Shown: positions 1 to 6,916, counted from the first letter of the stretch. The stretch is DNA of 9,437 nt from Dysgonamonadaceae bacterium (GCA_031276105.1 JAISNS010000226.1:1-9437); one strand, 5' to 3'. A program made the numbers and translations. Notes: generated by a model not told the origin, from the sequence alone.

Positions 1-270
1 TTGGCAGTCAACCCGTTTATCGCGGATACAAACATTTTTGCGCAGGGCATTTACAGCCGAAACGTAGAAGCTTCGGAAAACGGAGACGAAGATGAAAATT
101 CGACCGGCAACAATGACAACCGCGGTCTGTTTCGCGCCGGCAGTAGAGAAAATCAAGACGACAGCGGTCTGGCAAACAAAATCTCTCCGGTGAAAGACGG
201 CTGGGAAGTCGTAGCTATCGCCGGAATCGGATACGGATTCTTTATTATCGCCAAACGCAGGAAAAAATAA
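1..270 (+). CDS. Small exported protein with C-terminal sorting-like tail (5' end outside window)
   Basis: This open frame runs from the first base of the window to a TAA at 268-270. The TTG at base 1 is only where the window starts, so the true start and probably a signal peptide lie upstream. The visible 89 residues begin with a mildly hydrophobic stretch ending FAQ-G (about residue 15), which could be the end of a signal peptide. A polar Asn/Asp/Glu/Gly-rich linker follows (about 20-60). The end reads P-V-K-D-G-W, then about 16 hydrophobic residues with a G-x-G-Y-G core, then KRRKK. This layout resembles the short Bacteroidota C-terminal sorting tails of PID-CTERM type, in which a Pro and an Asp-Gly pair precede a Gly/Tyr-containing membrane helix and a basic end. 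I do not recognise the protein and infer only that it is envelope-associated. It converges on secDF. Confidence 0.55.
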   Translation: MAVNPFIADTNIFAQGIYSRNVEASENGDEDENSTGNNDNRGLFRAGSRENQDDSGLANKISPVKDGWEVVAIAGIGYGFFIIAKRRKK

Positions 271-274
271 TTTG

Positions 275-436
275 TAGGAGTTATAAGTTTATTCCTGTCA
301 TTGCGGGCTTGACCCGCAATCCCCTGATAATCATCAGTACGTTGTTCAGGGGATCCCGCGTCAAGCGCGGGATGACAGGAATAAAATCCGTGTTCCATCA
401 GCTGCGCTTCGCGCCACTCTTAACTTATAACTCCAA
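275..436. repeat. Outward heptamer repeats forming a 13-bp inverted repeat around the palindrome
   Basis: Bases 277-289 (GGAGTTATAAGTT) are the exact reverse complement of 422-434. Read as heptamers, the right side has three units in register on the + strand (ACTCTTA, ACTTATA, ACTCCAA; 416-436). The left side has two on the minus strand (ACTTATA, ACTCCTA; 288 down to 275). The spacing to the central palindrome is unequal: 1 base on the left and 39 on the right. This could be the true terminal repeat of a larger mobile miniature element, or independent degenerate heptamer repeats of the kind found between genes in cyanobacteria and Bacteroidota. A small GCGC-TTC-GCGC hairpin lies at 404-414 in the right spacer. 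Confidence 0.6.
291..382. repeat. 92-bp nested palindromic repeat (REP/MITE-like), four-way-junction fold
   Basis: A near-perfect inverted repeat sits between two convergent genes. Outer arms 291-301 and 372-382 pair over 11 bases, and inner arms 319-327 and 346-354 pair over 9 bases around an 18-base loop. Between them each side carries its own 6-bp hairpin with a 5-base loop: 302-318 (loop CTTGA) and 355-371 (loop TCAAG). All four stems abut with no unpaired base, and the two loops are complementary. From memory, repeats reading like GCGGGCTTGACCCGC and CCCGCGTCAAGCGCGGG are scattered between genes in many bacteria and give rise to spurious peptides such as RGSRVKRGMTG. Transcribed from either side, it could help end transcription or protect 3' ends. 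That role is inferred, since neither flank has a clear U-tract. Confidence 0.85.
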
Positions 437-443
437 CAGACGA

Positions 444-3400
444 TTACCTTTTAGCTTTCACATCTTCTATTGCTTTCTTTTTCCGTTTCTGCATTTCGAA
501 TGCAATCGGAGCTGCAACAAAGAGCGAAGAAGCTGTTCCGATTATCACTCCTAAAATCATGGCAAAAGAGAAACTGCGAATAGATTCGCCGGCAAAGAAG
601 AAGATAATCAGCAATACGAGCAAGGTACTGAATGATGTATTAAACGTTCGGTCTAACGTCGAATTTAATGAAGCATTGAATGTTTCGTATCGTTCCCGCT
701 TGGGATAAAGCTTGGTATATTCGCGTACCCGGTCGAAGATAACCACCTTGTCGTTAACCGAATATCCGACAACGGTAAGAATAGCTCCGATAAACGTTTG
801 GTCGATTTCCAACGAGAAGGGAACAAAACCCCACAGAAGCGAATAGGCGCCAATGATAAACAGGGAATCGAAAGAGAGCGCGATAATCGTAGCCACACTG
901 TAAGATATATCGCTGAACCGGAGAAAAACATACAACCCGATCGCTATCACAGCAAAGATAATCGCCCAAACTGCGCTTGTTTTCATATCGTCGGCAACGC
1001 TTGGCCCTACTTTTTGCGAACTTAAAATGTAATTATTATCCGGATTGACAAATGCTTCGTAAGTCGTTCCTTCCGGTAAGAACGCATGCAAAGCGTCGTA
1101 AATCTTCCGCGTAATTTCTTGATCGACATTCAGTTCGTTCGATTCTATTTTGTAGTTCGTAGATATCCTCACCTGGTTGGAAGCGCCAATCGTGATTACA
1201 CTCGGCGTATGGTTTTCAAAATAAGGATCCAGCAATTGTTGCGCTTCCACCGTATTAATCGGTTGATCGAAGCTCACTTTATAATTGCGGCCTCCGGTAA
1301 AATCAATCCCCTGATTCATACCCCGGAATTGGAATAAGGCAATACAAATAACCGTTAGGCCGATAATAAGCGTATAAAGAACTTTTCTTCCTTTCAGGAA
1401 ATCAACTTTGGGATCGACTAAGAAGTTTTTGGAAACTGCCGTCGTAAAAGCCAATTCTTTTAATTTACCCTTTTCCAGCAAGCCGTTGTAAACGATTCGG
1501 GTTAAGAATACCGCCGTGAAGAATGATATGACAATACCGATAATCAATGTGAAAGCAAATCCGCGGATGGGGCCTGTGCCGAAAACCACCAGAATGAAAC
1601 CGGTAAGAAGCGATGTTAAGTTGGCGTCGAATATAGCGGAAAACGCTTTTTGATAACCTTCTTCTATTGCTTTCTTCAGCGCTTTGCCTCCCCTGATTTC
1701 TTCTTTGATCCGTTCGTATATCAACACGTTGGCATCGACCGCAATGGCTAATGCCAACACAATACCGGCAATACCCGACAGGGTTAATACGACGTGGAAA
1801 GAGGCCATTACGCCCAGCGTAAAGAAGAGGTTGAGCAAGAGAGCGCCGTTGGCAATCATTCCCGGTTTAACGCCATACATCACAATCAGATAGAGCATCA
1901 GGATTATCAGCGCGACGACGAAGGAAAGGAATCCCTGGTTGATAGCCTGTTGTCCCAACGACGGGCCGACAACGTCTTCCTGTACGATATAGGCCGGCGC
2001 CGCCATTTTACCTGATTTTAATACGTTGGCCAAGTCTTTGGCTTCTTCGGGGGTGAAATTACCGGTAATCTGGGAGCGTCCTCCGGAAATTTTGACCCGT
2101 ACGCGGGGATACGAATAAACGTGATTGTCCAGCACGATGGCAACGCATTTGCCGATATTGTCTTCGGTGAGGCGTTCCCAAACTTTGGCGCCTTCGCTGT
2201 TCATCGTCATGCTTACTTCGGCATAAGCGGAATGTTGGCCAAAGTCGTCGCGAGCGTCGGTAACCACATCTCCACTCAATACCGGTTTGGCTTTGCCGTC
2301 GATGTAATTTATTTTTAAGGCGATTAATTCGTAAAAATTTTCTTCTTTATCTACCGGTTTAACTCCCCATTTCAGGCTTAAACGATTGGTTTCGAACAAT
2401 GCTTTTACGCGCGAATTGTTCAGGAACTGATCGACTTTAAGCATGTCCGATTTTTTCACAACCGCTACGGTGGGCGTTTGGTTTGTTTGCACCGGGCTGA
2501 TTCCCATTACGGCAAACAGCGGGTAGAGTTTGTCGTCGATACCGGCGGGCGTTACGGCATCGTCCAATTCTTCTTCGTTCGTTGCGAGCGAATCGGCCAA
2601 TGCGGCGATGTCTTCTTCCGCTTTTGCAACTTCCGGTTCTGCAACTGTTTCCGGAGTGGTAGTTTCGGCAGAAACAACCGGTTCGGGCGCTGTATTTTGA
2701 ATCGAATCGCGGATAATGGTATTGGCGGCATGAAGGGTTTGATGAATTTCGGATTCCATGTAAGTTTCCCAAAATTCAAGGTTTGCCGTTCCTTGCAAAA
2801 GGGTTTTCACGCGCTCAGGCTCTTTAACGCCCGGAAGCTCAATGGAAATCCGTCCGTCGCCTTCCATTTTTTGGATATTGGGGGCAACTACGCCGAAACG
2901 GTCGATACGGGTGCGCAGTACATTGAACGAGTTGTTGAAAGCGCTGTTTACTTCGTCGCGTAAAACGGCGATTACCTGATCGTTTGTACTTTGCGGGGTT
3001 ATTTTTTCTTTTAAGTCGTAAGTGGCAAAGATAGCCGACAGGCGGGCGTTCGGGTCTAAAGCCTTGTATTGAGCGGCAAACGCGGAGATGAAATCGTTTT
3101 GACCTTTTGCCTGAAGCTCGGTAGCTTTAGTTAAGGCTTGATTGAAAACCGGGTCAACGTTATAGTCGGAAAGCGCTTTCAGCACGTCGGCCGGTCGGAT
3201 TTCCATAATCACATTCATACCGCCTTTCAAGTCGAGGCCTAAAGTAATTTCCATCGACCGGCATTTTTTCAGGGTATAACCCAACCATACTTTTTCTGTT
3301 GACAGAGAATCCAGATAGAAACTCTCCAAATCCGGATTACCTCCGGCATAGTCTTTTGCTTGTTTGTAGTATTTATTTGTCACCACTGTAAACGACAAAT

Positions 3401-3458
3401 AAAAAAGACTTATCAAAACAAGCGCAATTGCGAAAAACTTTATTAGTCCTTTTTGCAT
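444..3458 (-). CDS. secDF: Protein translocase subunit SecDF (SecD-SecF fusion)
   Basis: This inner-membrane subunit of the Sec export system uses the proton gradient to pull proteins across after SecA-driven translocation. Both halves lie in one 1,004-residue chain, the usual length and arrangement in Bacteroidota. SecD half: helix 1 at about 7-26, the GLDLKGG motif at 74-80, a large periplasmic region, V-G-P-S at 497-500, then five helices including AVDANVLIYER (about 573-583), whose Asp matches the proton-relay Asp of SecD. SecF half: helix at about 693-710, GIDFTGG at 717-723, a second VGPS at 818-821, and VGYSVNDKVVIFDR at 897-910 with the matching SecF Asp at about 903. The end is basic (KRKKK...KAKR). 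An Ala/Glu/Asp-rich low-complexity stretch (about 252-306) sits in the periplasmic domain. The ATG at 3458 is preceded by an A-rich leader without a Shine-Dalgarno sequence, as is normal in this phylum. Confidence 0.97.
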   Translation of the reverse strand: MQKGLIKFFAIALVLISLFYLSFTVVTNKYYKQAKDYAGGNPDLESFYLDSLSTEKVWLGYTLKKCRSMEITLGLDLKGGMNVIMEIRPADVLKALSDYNVDPVFNQALTKATELQAKGQNDFISAFAAQYKALDPNARLSAIFATYDLKEKITPQSTNDQVIAVLRDEVNSAFNNSFNVLRTRIDRFGVVAPNIQKMEGDGRISIELPGVKEPERVKTLLQGTANLEFWETYMESEIHQTLHAANTIIRDSIQNTAPEPVVSAETTTPETVAEPEVAKAEEDIAALADSLATNEEELDDAVTPAGIDDKLYPLFAVMGISPVQTNQTPTVAVVKKSDMLKVDQFLNNSRVKALFETNRLSLKWGVKPVDKEENFYELIALKINYIDGKAKPVLSGDVVTDARDDFGQHSAYAEVSMTMNSEGAKVWERLTEDNIGKCVAIVLDNHVYSYPRVRVKISGGRSQITGNFTPEEAKDLANVLKSGKMAAPAYIVQEDVVGPSLGQQAINQGFLSFVVALIILMLYLIVMYGVKPGMIANGALLLNLFFTLGVMASFHVVLTLSGIAGIVLALAIAVDANVLIYERIKEEIRGGKALKKAIEEGYQKAFSAIFDANLTSLLTGFILVVFGTGPIRGFAFTLIIGIVISFFTAVFLTRIVYNGLLEKGKLKELAFTTAVSKNFLVDPKVDFLKGRKVLYTLIIGLTVICIALFQFRGMNQGIDFTGGRNYKVSFDQPINTVEAQQLLDPYFENHTPSVITIGASNQVRISTNYKIESNELNVDQEITRKIYDALHAFLPEGTTYEAFVNPDNNYILSSQKVGPSVADDMKTSAVWAIIFAVIAIGLYVFLRFSDISYSVATIIALSFDSLFIIGAYSLLWGFVPFSLEIDQTFIGAILTVVGYSVNDKVVIFDRVREYTKLYPKRERYETFNASLNSTLDRTFNTSFSTLLVLLIIFFFAGESIRSFSFAMILGVIIGTASSLFVAAPIAFEMQKRKKKAIEDVKAKR

Positions 3459-3519
3459 TTGAATTTTATTTTATTTTTTTTGACATTAATATTTTTTACT
3501 ATGGGTAAATTTTAGGTCG

Positions 3520-3527
3520 CAAATATA
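3520..3527 (-). promoter_or_regulatory. Bacteroidota-type -7 promoter box for secDF
   Basis: On the minus strand these bases read TATATTTG, a perfect match to the Bacteroidota -7 consensus TAnnTTTG used by the primary sigma factor. No clear TTG is visible about 20 bases upstream, where only TTA-like sequence occurs, so the -33 box is weak. Transcription would start near 3513, giving an A-rich leader of about 55 bases before the secDF ATG at 3458. The rest of the 154-base gap (3459-3612) is AT-rich and shows no GC hairpin that would end the upstream transcript, so some read-through into secDF is possible. Confidence 0.6.
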
Positions 3528-3612
3528 GTTCTTTTTTTCGTTTTATAAGGCTAATTTAACAGGTAAATATTCATATTAAATGTGAAAAATCTAATTTTTA
3601 TGAGTTTCTCCT

Positions 3613-4566
3613 TTATTTAGCCTGCATTTCGTCCGGATTGTTCACGATATTTTCAATGATGTATTCGGGGCGTTCTTTTACTTCATCGAACAGGATCCCG
3701 ATATATTGACCTAAAACGCCGATAGTGAGCAATTGTACGCCTCCGAAAAAGATAATGGTGATCATGATGGAAGTCCATCCCGATTCGGCATTGGTGTAAC
3801 CGAATATTTTTCCAAAAATATACCAAAGAGCCATCAATACGCCGACAAAAACAGAGGTAAATCCTAAACTGACAGCTATTTGCAATGGCTTCCTTGAAAA
3901 ATAAACCAGCGCTTTTGAGGCGAAGGAGAACATTTTCTTCAAAGGATATTTAGTTTCTCCGGCATAGCGAGCTTCCCGTTCGTAGTAGAATGGGATTTGT
4001 TTGAAACCTACCCACGAAATCAATCCCCGAATGTATTTGCCCCGCTCTTTGAAACGGTTAAATTCTTGAATAATTCTTGCGTCAATCAGGCGGAAATCAC
4101 CGGTGTCTAACGGAAATTTGACTTCCGACAGGCGATTTAATTCCCTGTAAAAAACTTTAGCCGACCACAGTTTGAATTTACTTTCTCCTAATCGGGATTT
4201 ACGGACGCAATAAACCACATTGGCCTGTTCTTTTTCACGGCATTGAATCAGTTCGGGAATCAATTCGGGCGGATCCTGCAAGTCGGCGTCGATGATAACG
4301 GCTAAATCCGACCGGCAATGATGAATGCCGGCAGTTACTGCTACCTGATGACCAAAATTTCGTGAAAAATTGATTACGGTTACATGTGGATCGTGGTCAG
4401 CAATCTCGGCCAGGATCGCGTACGTTTTGTCGGTACTGCCATCATTGATGAAAATAATCTGCGATTTCAAATCCAAAGAATCAAGTGTCGATTTTAAGCG
4501 CTGATAGCAGGTTTCAATGACCGCTTCCTCGTTGTAACAGGGAACTATAATACTAAGTGTTTGCAT
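3613..4566 (-). CDS. GtrB/DPM1-like polyprenol-phosphate glycosyltransferase (GT2)
   Basis: A family 2 glycosyltransferase of 317 residues, predicted to transfer a sugar from a nucleotide donor to a polyprenol phosphate on the cytoplasmic face of the inner membrane. The GT-A domain starts at once with SIIVPCYNEE (5-14), followed by NDGSTD (41-46), the SRNFG motif (68-72) and the metal-binding DADLQDPPE (93-101). The acceptor-side DTGDFRL is at 154-160, and GETKYPLKKM (203-212) corresponds to the conserved segment before the membrane part. Two C-terminal helices (about 228-250 and 264-290) are typical of the GtrB/ArnC-like branch. The ATG at 4566 lies inside the end of gtrA (22-base overlap), with AGGA just ahead of it. 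Pairing with GtrA supports a lipid-linked sugar for surface decoration. The sugar cannot be told from the sequence. Length and motifs look intact. Confidence 0.92.
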   Translation of the reverse strand: MQTLSIIVPCYNEEAVIETCYQRLKSTLDSLDLKSQIIFINDGSTDKTYAILAEIADHDPHVTVINFSRNFGHQVAVTAGIHHCRSDLAVIIDADLQDPPELIPELIQCREKEQANVVYCVRKSRLGESKFKLWSAKVFYRELNRLSEVKFPLDTGDFRLIDARIIQEFNRFKERGKYIRGLISWVGFKQIPFYYEREARYAGETKYPLKKMFSFASKALVYFSRKPLQIAVSLGFTSVFVGVLMALWYIFGKIFGYTNAESGWTSIMITIIFFGGVQLLTIGVLGQYIGILFDEVKERPEYIIENIVNNPDEMQAK

Positions 4567-5033
4567 AATCCTGTCTGTTTTCTGAATGTATAATATTTAT
4601 TGCAAAGAAAATTCATGACGGTATAAAAAACAATTCCGGCGAGTTGGCAGATGTAAGCCGGGGGAACAATAGATGAATGGTGAAAGACATTCAATTGTAT
4701 TTCGGGTATAAGCATATAATGATTCAAAAGGTTAACTATAAACAATTGAGGAATATAACAAATCAAAAATGCGAGGATGAATTTGCGGAAATCCTTTTTC
4801 CACGCAGTTTTGCTTTTGAACGTCCATTTGCGGTTCCAAACAAAACTGTTGATTAATCCGGCGATATACCCGGCTATGTTGGAGATGGAAATGATTTGCG
4901 CCGACACATTATTTTCGTCTCTGACATGAAACAAGGCGTGCATCATCAGCCAGATAACGACTGCGGTTACAAATGTGTTAAGAATACCTACGATTCCATA
5001 TTTAAAGGCTTCAATAAAGAAATTTTTATTCAT
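4545..5033 (-). CDS. GtrA-like membrane protein (putative lipid-linked sugar flippase)
   Basis: A 162-residue, four-helix membrane protein of the GtrA family (Pfam GtrA-like). Helices fall at about 11-33, 46-66, 83-103 and 123-143. Family signatures seen are F-K-Y-G-I-V-G-x-x-N-T near the start, the N-x-x-G-Y-I-x-G-x-x-N-S-F-x-x-N-R-K-W-T-F block (52-72), and a closing N-F-x-x-N-K-Y-Y-T-F (141-150). Characterised relatives accompany GtrB in phage O-antigen glucosylation and are thought to move the polyprenol-linked sugar to the periplasmic face. The start ATG at 5033 overlaps the end of the upstream unknown gene by 8 bases, and its own end overlaps the downstream glycosyltransferase by 22 bases, so the three are probably translated together. 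The last ten residues beyond YYTFRK fall in that overlap and are unlikely to be constrained as protein. Confidence 0.9.
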   Translation of the reverse strand: MNKNFFIEAFKYGIVGILNTFVTAVVIWLMMHALFHVRDENNVSAQIISISNIAGYIAGLINSFVWNRKWTFKSKTAWKKDFRKFILAFLICYIPQLFIVNLLNHYMLIPEIQLNVFHHSSIVPPAYICQLAGIVFYTVMNFLCNKYYTFRKQTGLCKHLVL

Positions 5034-5772
5034 CCGCTTTCGACAGTTCTTTTCGAATATCCCGTTCGTTGAAGATTTTCACATTGGTAATAATGAAGCT
5101 GTTACTGATGAAATTACCATACTGGTTACATTCGTTTATCGCGTCTAATAACATGTTTTTAATATCAACCGATAAATCAATAAGGTAAAGAATGGTAAAA
5201 TAAACGTCTTCAATTTTTTGCTCTTCCAAAATACCGCGATATTTATGAATATAATAGGGTATTTCTTTTTCTATCAACGCTCGTTGATAATCCGAAAAAG
5301 GTTTCAATCCGGCCGACTTGAAAAAAGAGAAAAAGCGAAGCCGGTGGCCTTCTCCTCCCAAGCCGGTAGAGATAAAAACTTGCTTTTCATCCGAAAGTTC
5401 GGATTCCAGCGTTATTTTAGCCTGCAACAAAGACAAGGCCGCCCAATCGTTCAAGCTGCCTTTGTTATTTTTATGTTCCCTGTTATAGTTCTCCAAAGCG
5501 CGATAGGCTTTTACGTCGCCCGATATAGCTAAAAAAGCCATTGCATATTTGGTTTCTTCGGGGGAAGAATCCTGTGAATTTAGAATATCAATTTGTTCAT
5601 CAACACTTTCGTCTCGATTGTTTTTTCTTACTTCTTCCGAATAGTGAAAATATTCTATCTGTTTCTCTACCGGAACGCTTGTTTCCAGCACATGCAGATT
5701 ACCGTTTAATCCTGTCAGCGATTCTCTAAATTCTCTGAATACGTCGTTGTCATTTTTCATATTTCCAAACAT
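5026..5772 (-). CDS. Uncharacterised cytoplasmic protein in glycosyltransferase operon
   Basis: I do not recognise this protein. Starting from the ATG at 5772 it has 248 residues; an ATG at 5760 and a TTG at 5790 are alternatives. I chose 5772 because GGA lies 10-12 bases ahead of it, whereas at 5760 the GGA is only 4-6 bases away. There is no signal peptide or membrane helix, so it is probably cytoplasmic. The first 120 residues look alpha-helical, with a possible HEAT- or TPR-like pair of helices (about 72-120). A striking central block, F-I-S-T-G-L-G-G-E-G-H-R-L-R-F-F (133-148), is glycine- and arginine-rich and could be a conserved core. The end mixes strands and helices (FIITNVKIF, 226-234). 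It overlaps the membrane glycosyltransferase upstream by 23 bases and gtrA downstream by 8, which suggests a role in the same surface-sugar pathway, perhaps regulatory or scaffolding. Function is unknown. Confidence 0.8.
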   Translation of the reverse strand: MFGNMKNDNDVFREFRESLTGLNGNLHVLETSVPVEKQIEYFHYSEEVRKNNRDESVDEQIDILNSQDSSPEETKYAMAFLAISGDVKAYRALENYNREHKNNKGSLNDWAALSLLQAKITLESELSDEKQVFISTGLGGEGHRLRFFSFFKSAGLKPFSDYQRALIEKEIPYYIHKYRGILEEQKIEDVYFTILYLIDLSVDIKNMLLDAINECNQYGNFISNSFIITNVKIFNERDIRKELSKADE

Positions 5773-6916
5773 AATTTGTTTTCCGCTCAAACAGCCTGTA
5801 AATATAGAAATATATATTCACAATCGGCTGCATTATATCGAAAAAAGGGAATAAAAAATAAAATTTTTCCAGTTTCAAATATGCGGCTGTTTTATTTATA
5901 ACAAATAATTGGGAAAAAAGTCTGCCCGAAAGCGCCAATATAGCGGATAAGGGCAGTATTATATTCCGAATATTGTAAAACAGGCAAACGAAAAAGGCTG
6001 CCGTAAAAAATAAACGACTCCATAATTCGATTCGCCAAAGAAAAACCGGTAATTTTTTATAGAAATGTTGGGTTGTTACCCGGCTGATTTTCGCGCATTT
6101 CCAGTCGAACATTTCGTCCCATTGAGCGAAGACAAGGCTTTCGGGCGATAATTCTACAGCTAAATTTTCTTTGGTTGCTATTTCGTTGACAAAAAGGTCG
6201 TCTTCGCCTACCGGCAGATGTCGGCGACGGGAATATCCTTTCTGCGAATCGAAATATTCTTTGCGATAAACCAGATTTCTGCCGTTGGCGCCGTAAGGAA
6301 TTTTCAATAAAGCCATTGCGGCCATTTGCAGATTAACAAAAAAATAATCGAAAGCAGCATATTTGTGTTTCAGTGCATTACGTCTTTCTAACGCGCTGAA
6401 TCCGAGTACAATTGTCTTTTCGCCGTTCAAATGGCGGCTCATGCAGTTTATCCAGTTGCTGCTTACCGGCCGGCTGTCTGCTTCCGTAAACAGCAAGGTT
6501 GCATGTTTTGCCGCTTTAATTCCAAGAGTAAGTCCCAATTTTTTCCGGCACAGGTTTTTCGTTCCTTGCGGAATGTAAGTATAGTACAAATGCGGGTATT
6601 GCGCCTGCAAACGTTTCAAAATGTTTTCGCTATTGTCTGAAGAATCGTCGTTGACGACAATGACTTCATATTCCGGATAATCCTGTTCCAAAACAGACGG
6701 TAGAAAAGCCTGCAAACCGGTAGCTTCGTTCCTTGCGTAAATAATAACCGAAACCGGCGGCTGCAAATTGGGAAAAATAATTTTGTTTTTCCTTATTTTT
6801 TGCAGGTAATAATACGGGCGTGCAAGGAACCCCCAGTAATAAACCAGTTGGATTACCAGAAAGAATAATAATGTTGCAAGCAGTATTATCGTTGTCGTAT
6901 CAAAAAGAATATACAT
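5750..6916 (-). CDS. Membrane-bound family 2 glycosyltransferase
   Basis: A 388-residue inner-membrane glycosyltransferase. An N-terminal helix (about 7-31) is followed by a cytoplasmic GT-A domain: VSVIIYARNEA at about 55-65, VNDDSSD at 88-94, the DXD-region TEADSRP at 144-150, GEDD at 237-240 (the usual E-D-x catalytic position) and R-V-T-T-Q-H-F-Y-K at about 279-287, which stands where processive relatives carry Q-x-x-R-W. Two or three C-terminal helices follow (about 302-340 and 353-373). This is the layout of Bacteroidota glycosyltransferases that build surface glycans; donor and acceptor are unknown. The ATG at 6916, 10 bases after the lysA stop, is preferred over the TTG at 6925, which would begin 1 base after that stop. 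The end (ATGAAAAATGA) overlaps possible starts of the next gene. The DXD position reads E-A-D instead of the usual D-A-D. Confidence 0.88.
   Translation of the reverse strand: MYILFDTTTIILLATLLFFLVIQLVYYWGFLARPYYYLQKIRKNKIIFPNLQPPVSVIIYARNEATGLQAFLPSVLEQDYPEYEVIVVNDDSSDNSENILKRLQAQYPHLYYTYIPQGTKNLCRKKLGLTLGIKAAKHATLLFTEADSRPVSSNWINCMSRHLNGEKTIVLGFSALERRNALKHKYAAFDYFFVNLQMAAMALLKIPYGANGRNLVYRKEYFDSQKGYSRRRHLPVGEDDLFVNEIATKENLAVELSPESLVFAQWDEMFDWKCAKISRVTTQHFYKKLPVFLWRIELWSRLFFTAAFFVCLFYNIRNIILPLSAILALSGRLFSQLFVINKTAAYLKLEKFYFLFPFFDIMQPIVNIYFYIYRLFERKTNYVWKYEK

Noticed and set aside
291..382. tRNA or tRNA-like cloverleaf
   Set aside because: There are four stems, but no T-arm sequence, no anticodon-like arm layout, no 3' acceptor tail, and the stem lengths are wrong (11-bp outer stem).
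153..554. Two short reading frames (153-398 minus and 309-554 plus) across the 3' intergenic region
   Set aside because: Both are translations of the palindromic repeat (giving HPALDAGSP and RGSRVKRGMTG, familiar false peptides) and run into known genes on the other strand.
2437..2963. Overlapping frames of 75-161 residues on both strands inside secDF
   Set aside because: They are shadows of the SecD low-complexity region; composition is Arg/Cys/Phe-rich with no recognisable domain, while SecDF is continuous and conserved.
3541..3612. Intrinsic terminator after the GtrB-like gene
   Set aside because: The stretch is AT-rich but has no stable GC stem followed by a T-run on the minus strand.
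5773..5790. TTG start at 5790 for the unknown protein
   Set aside because: An ATG six codons downstream has better-placed GGA upstream and avoids a longer overlap.
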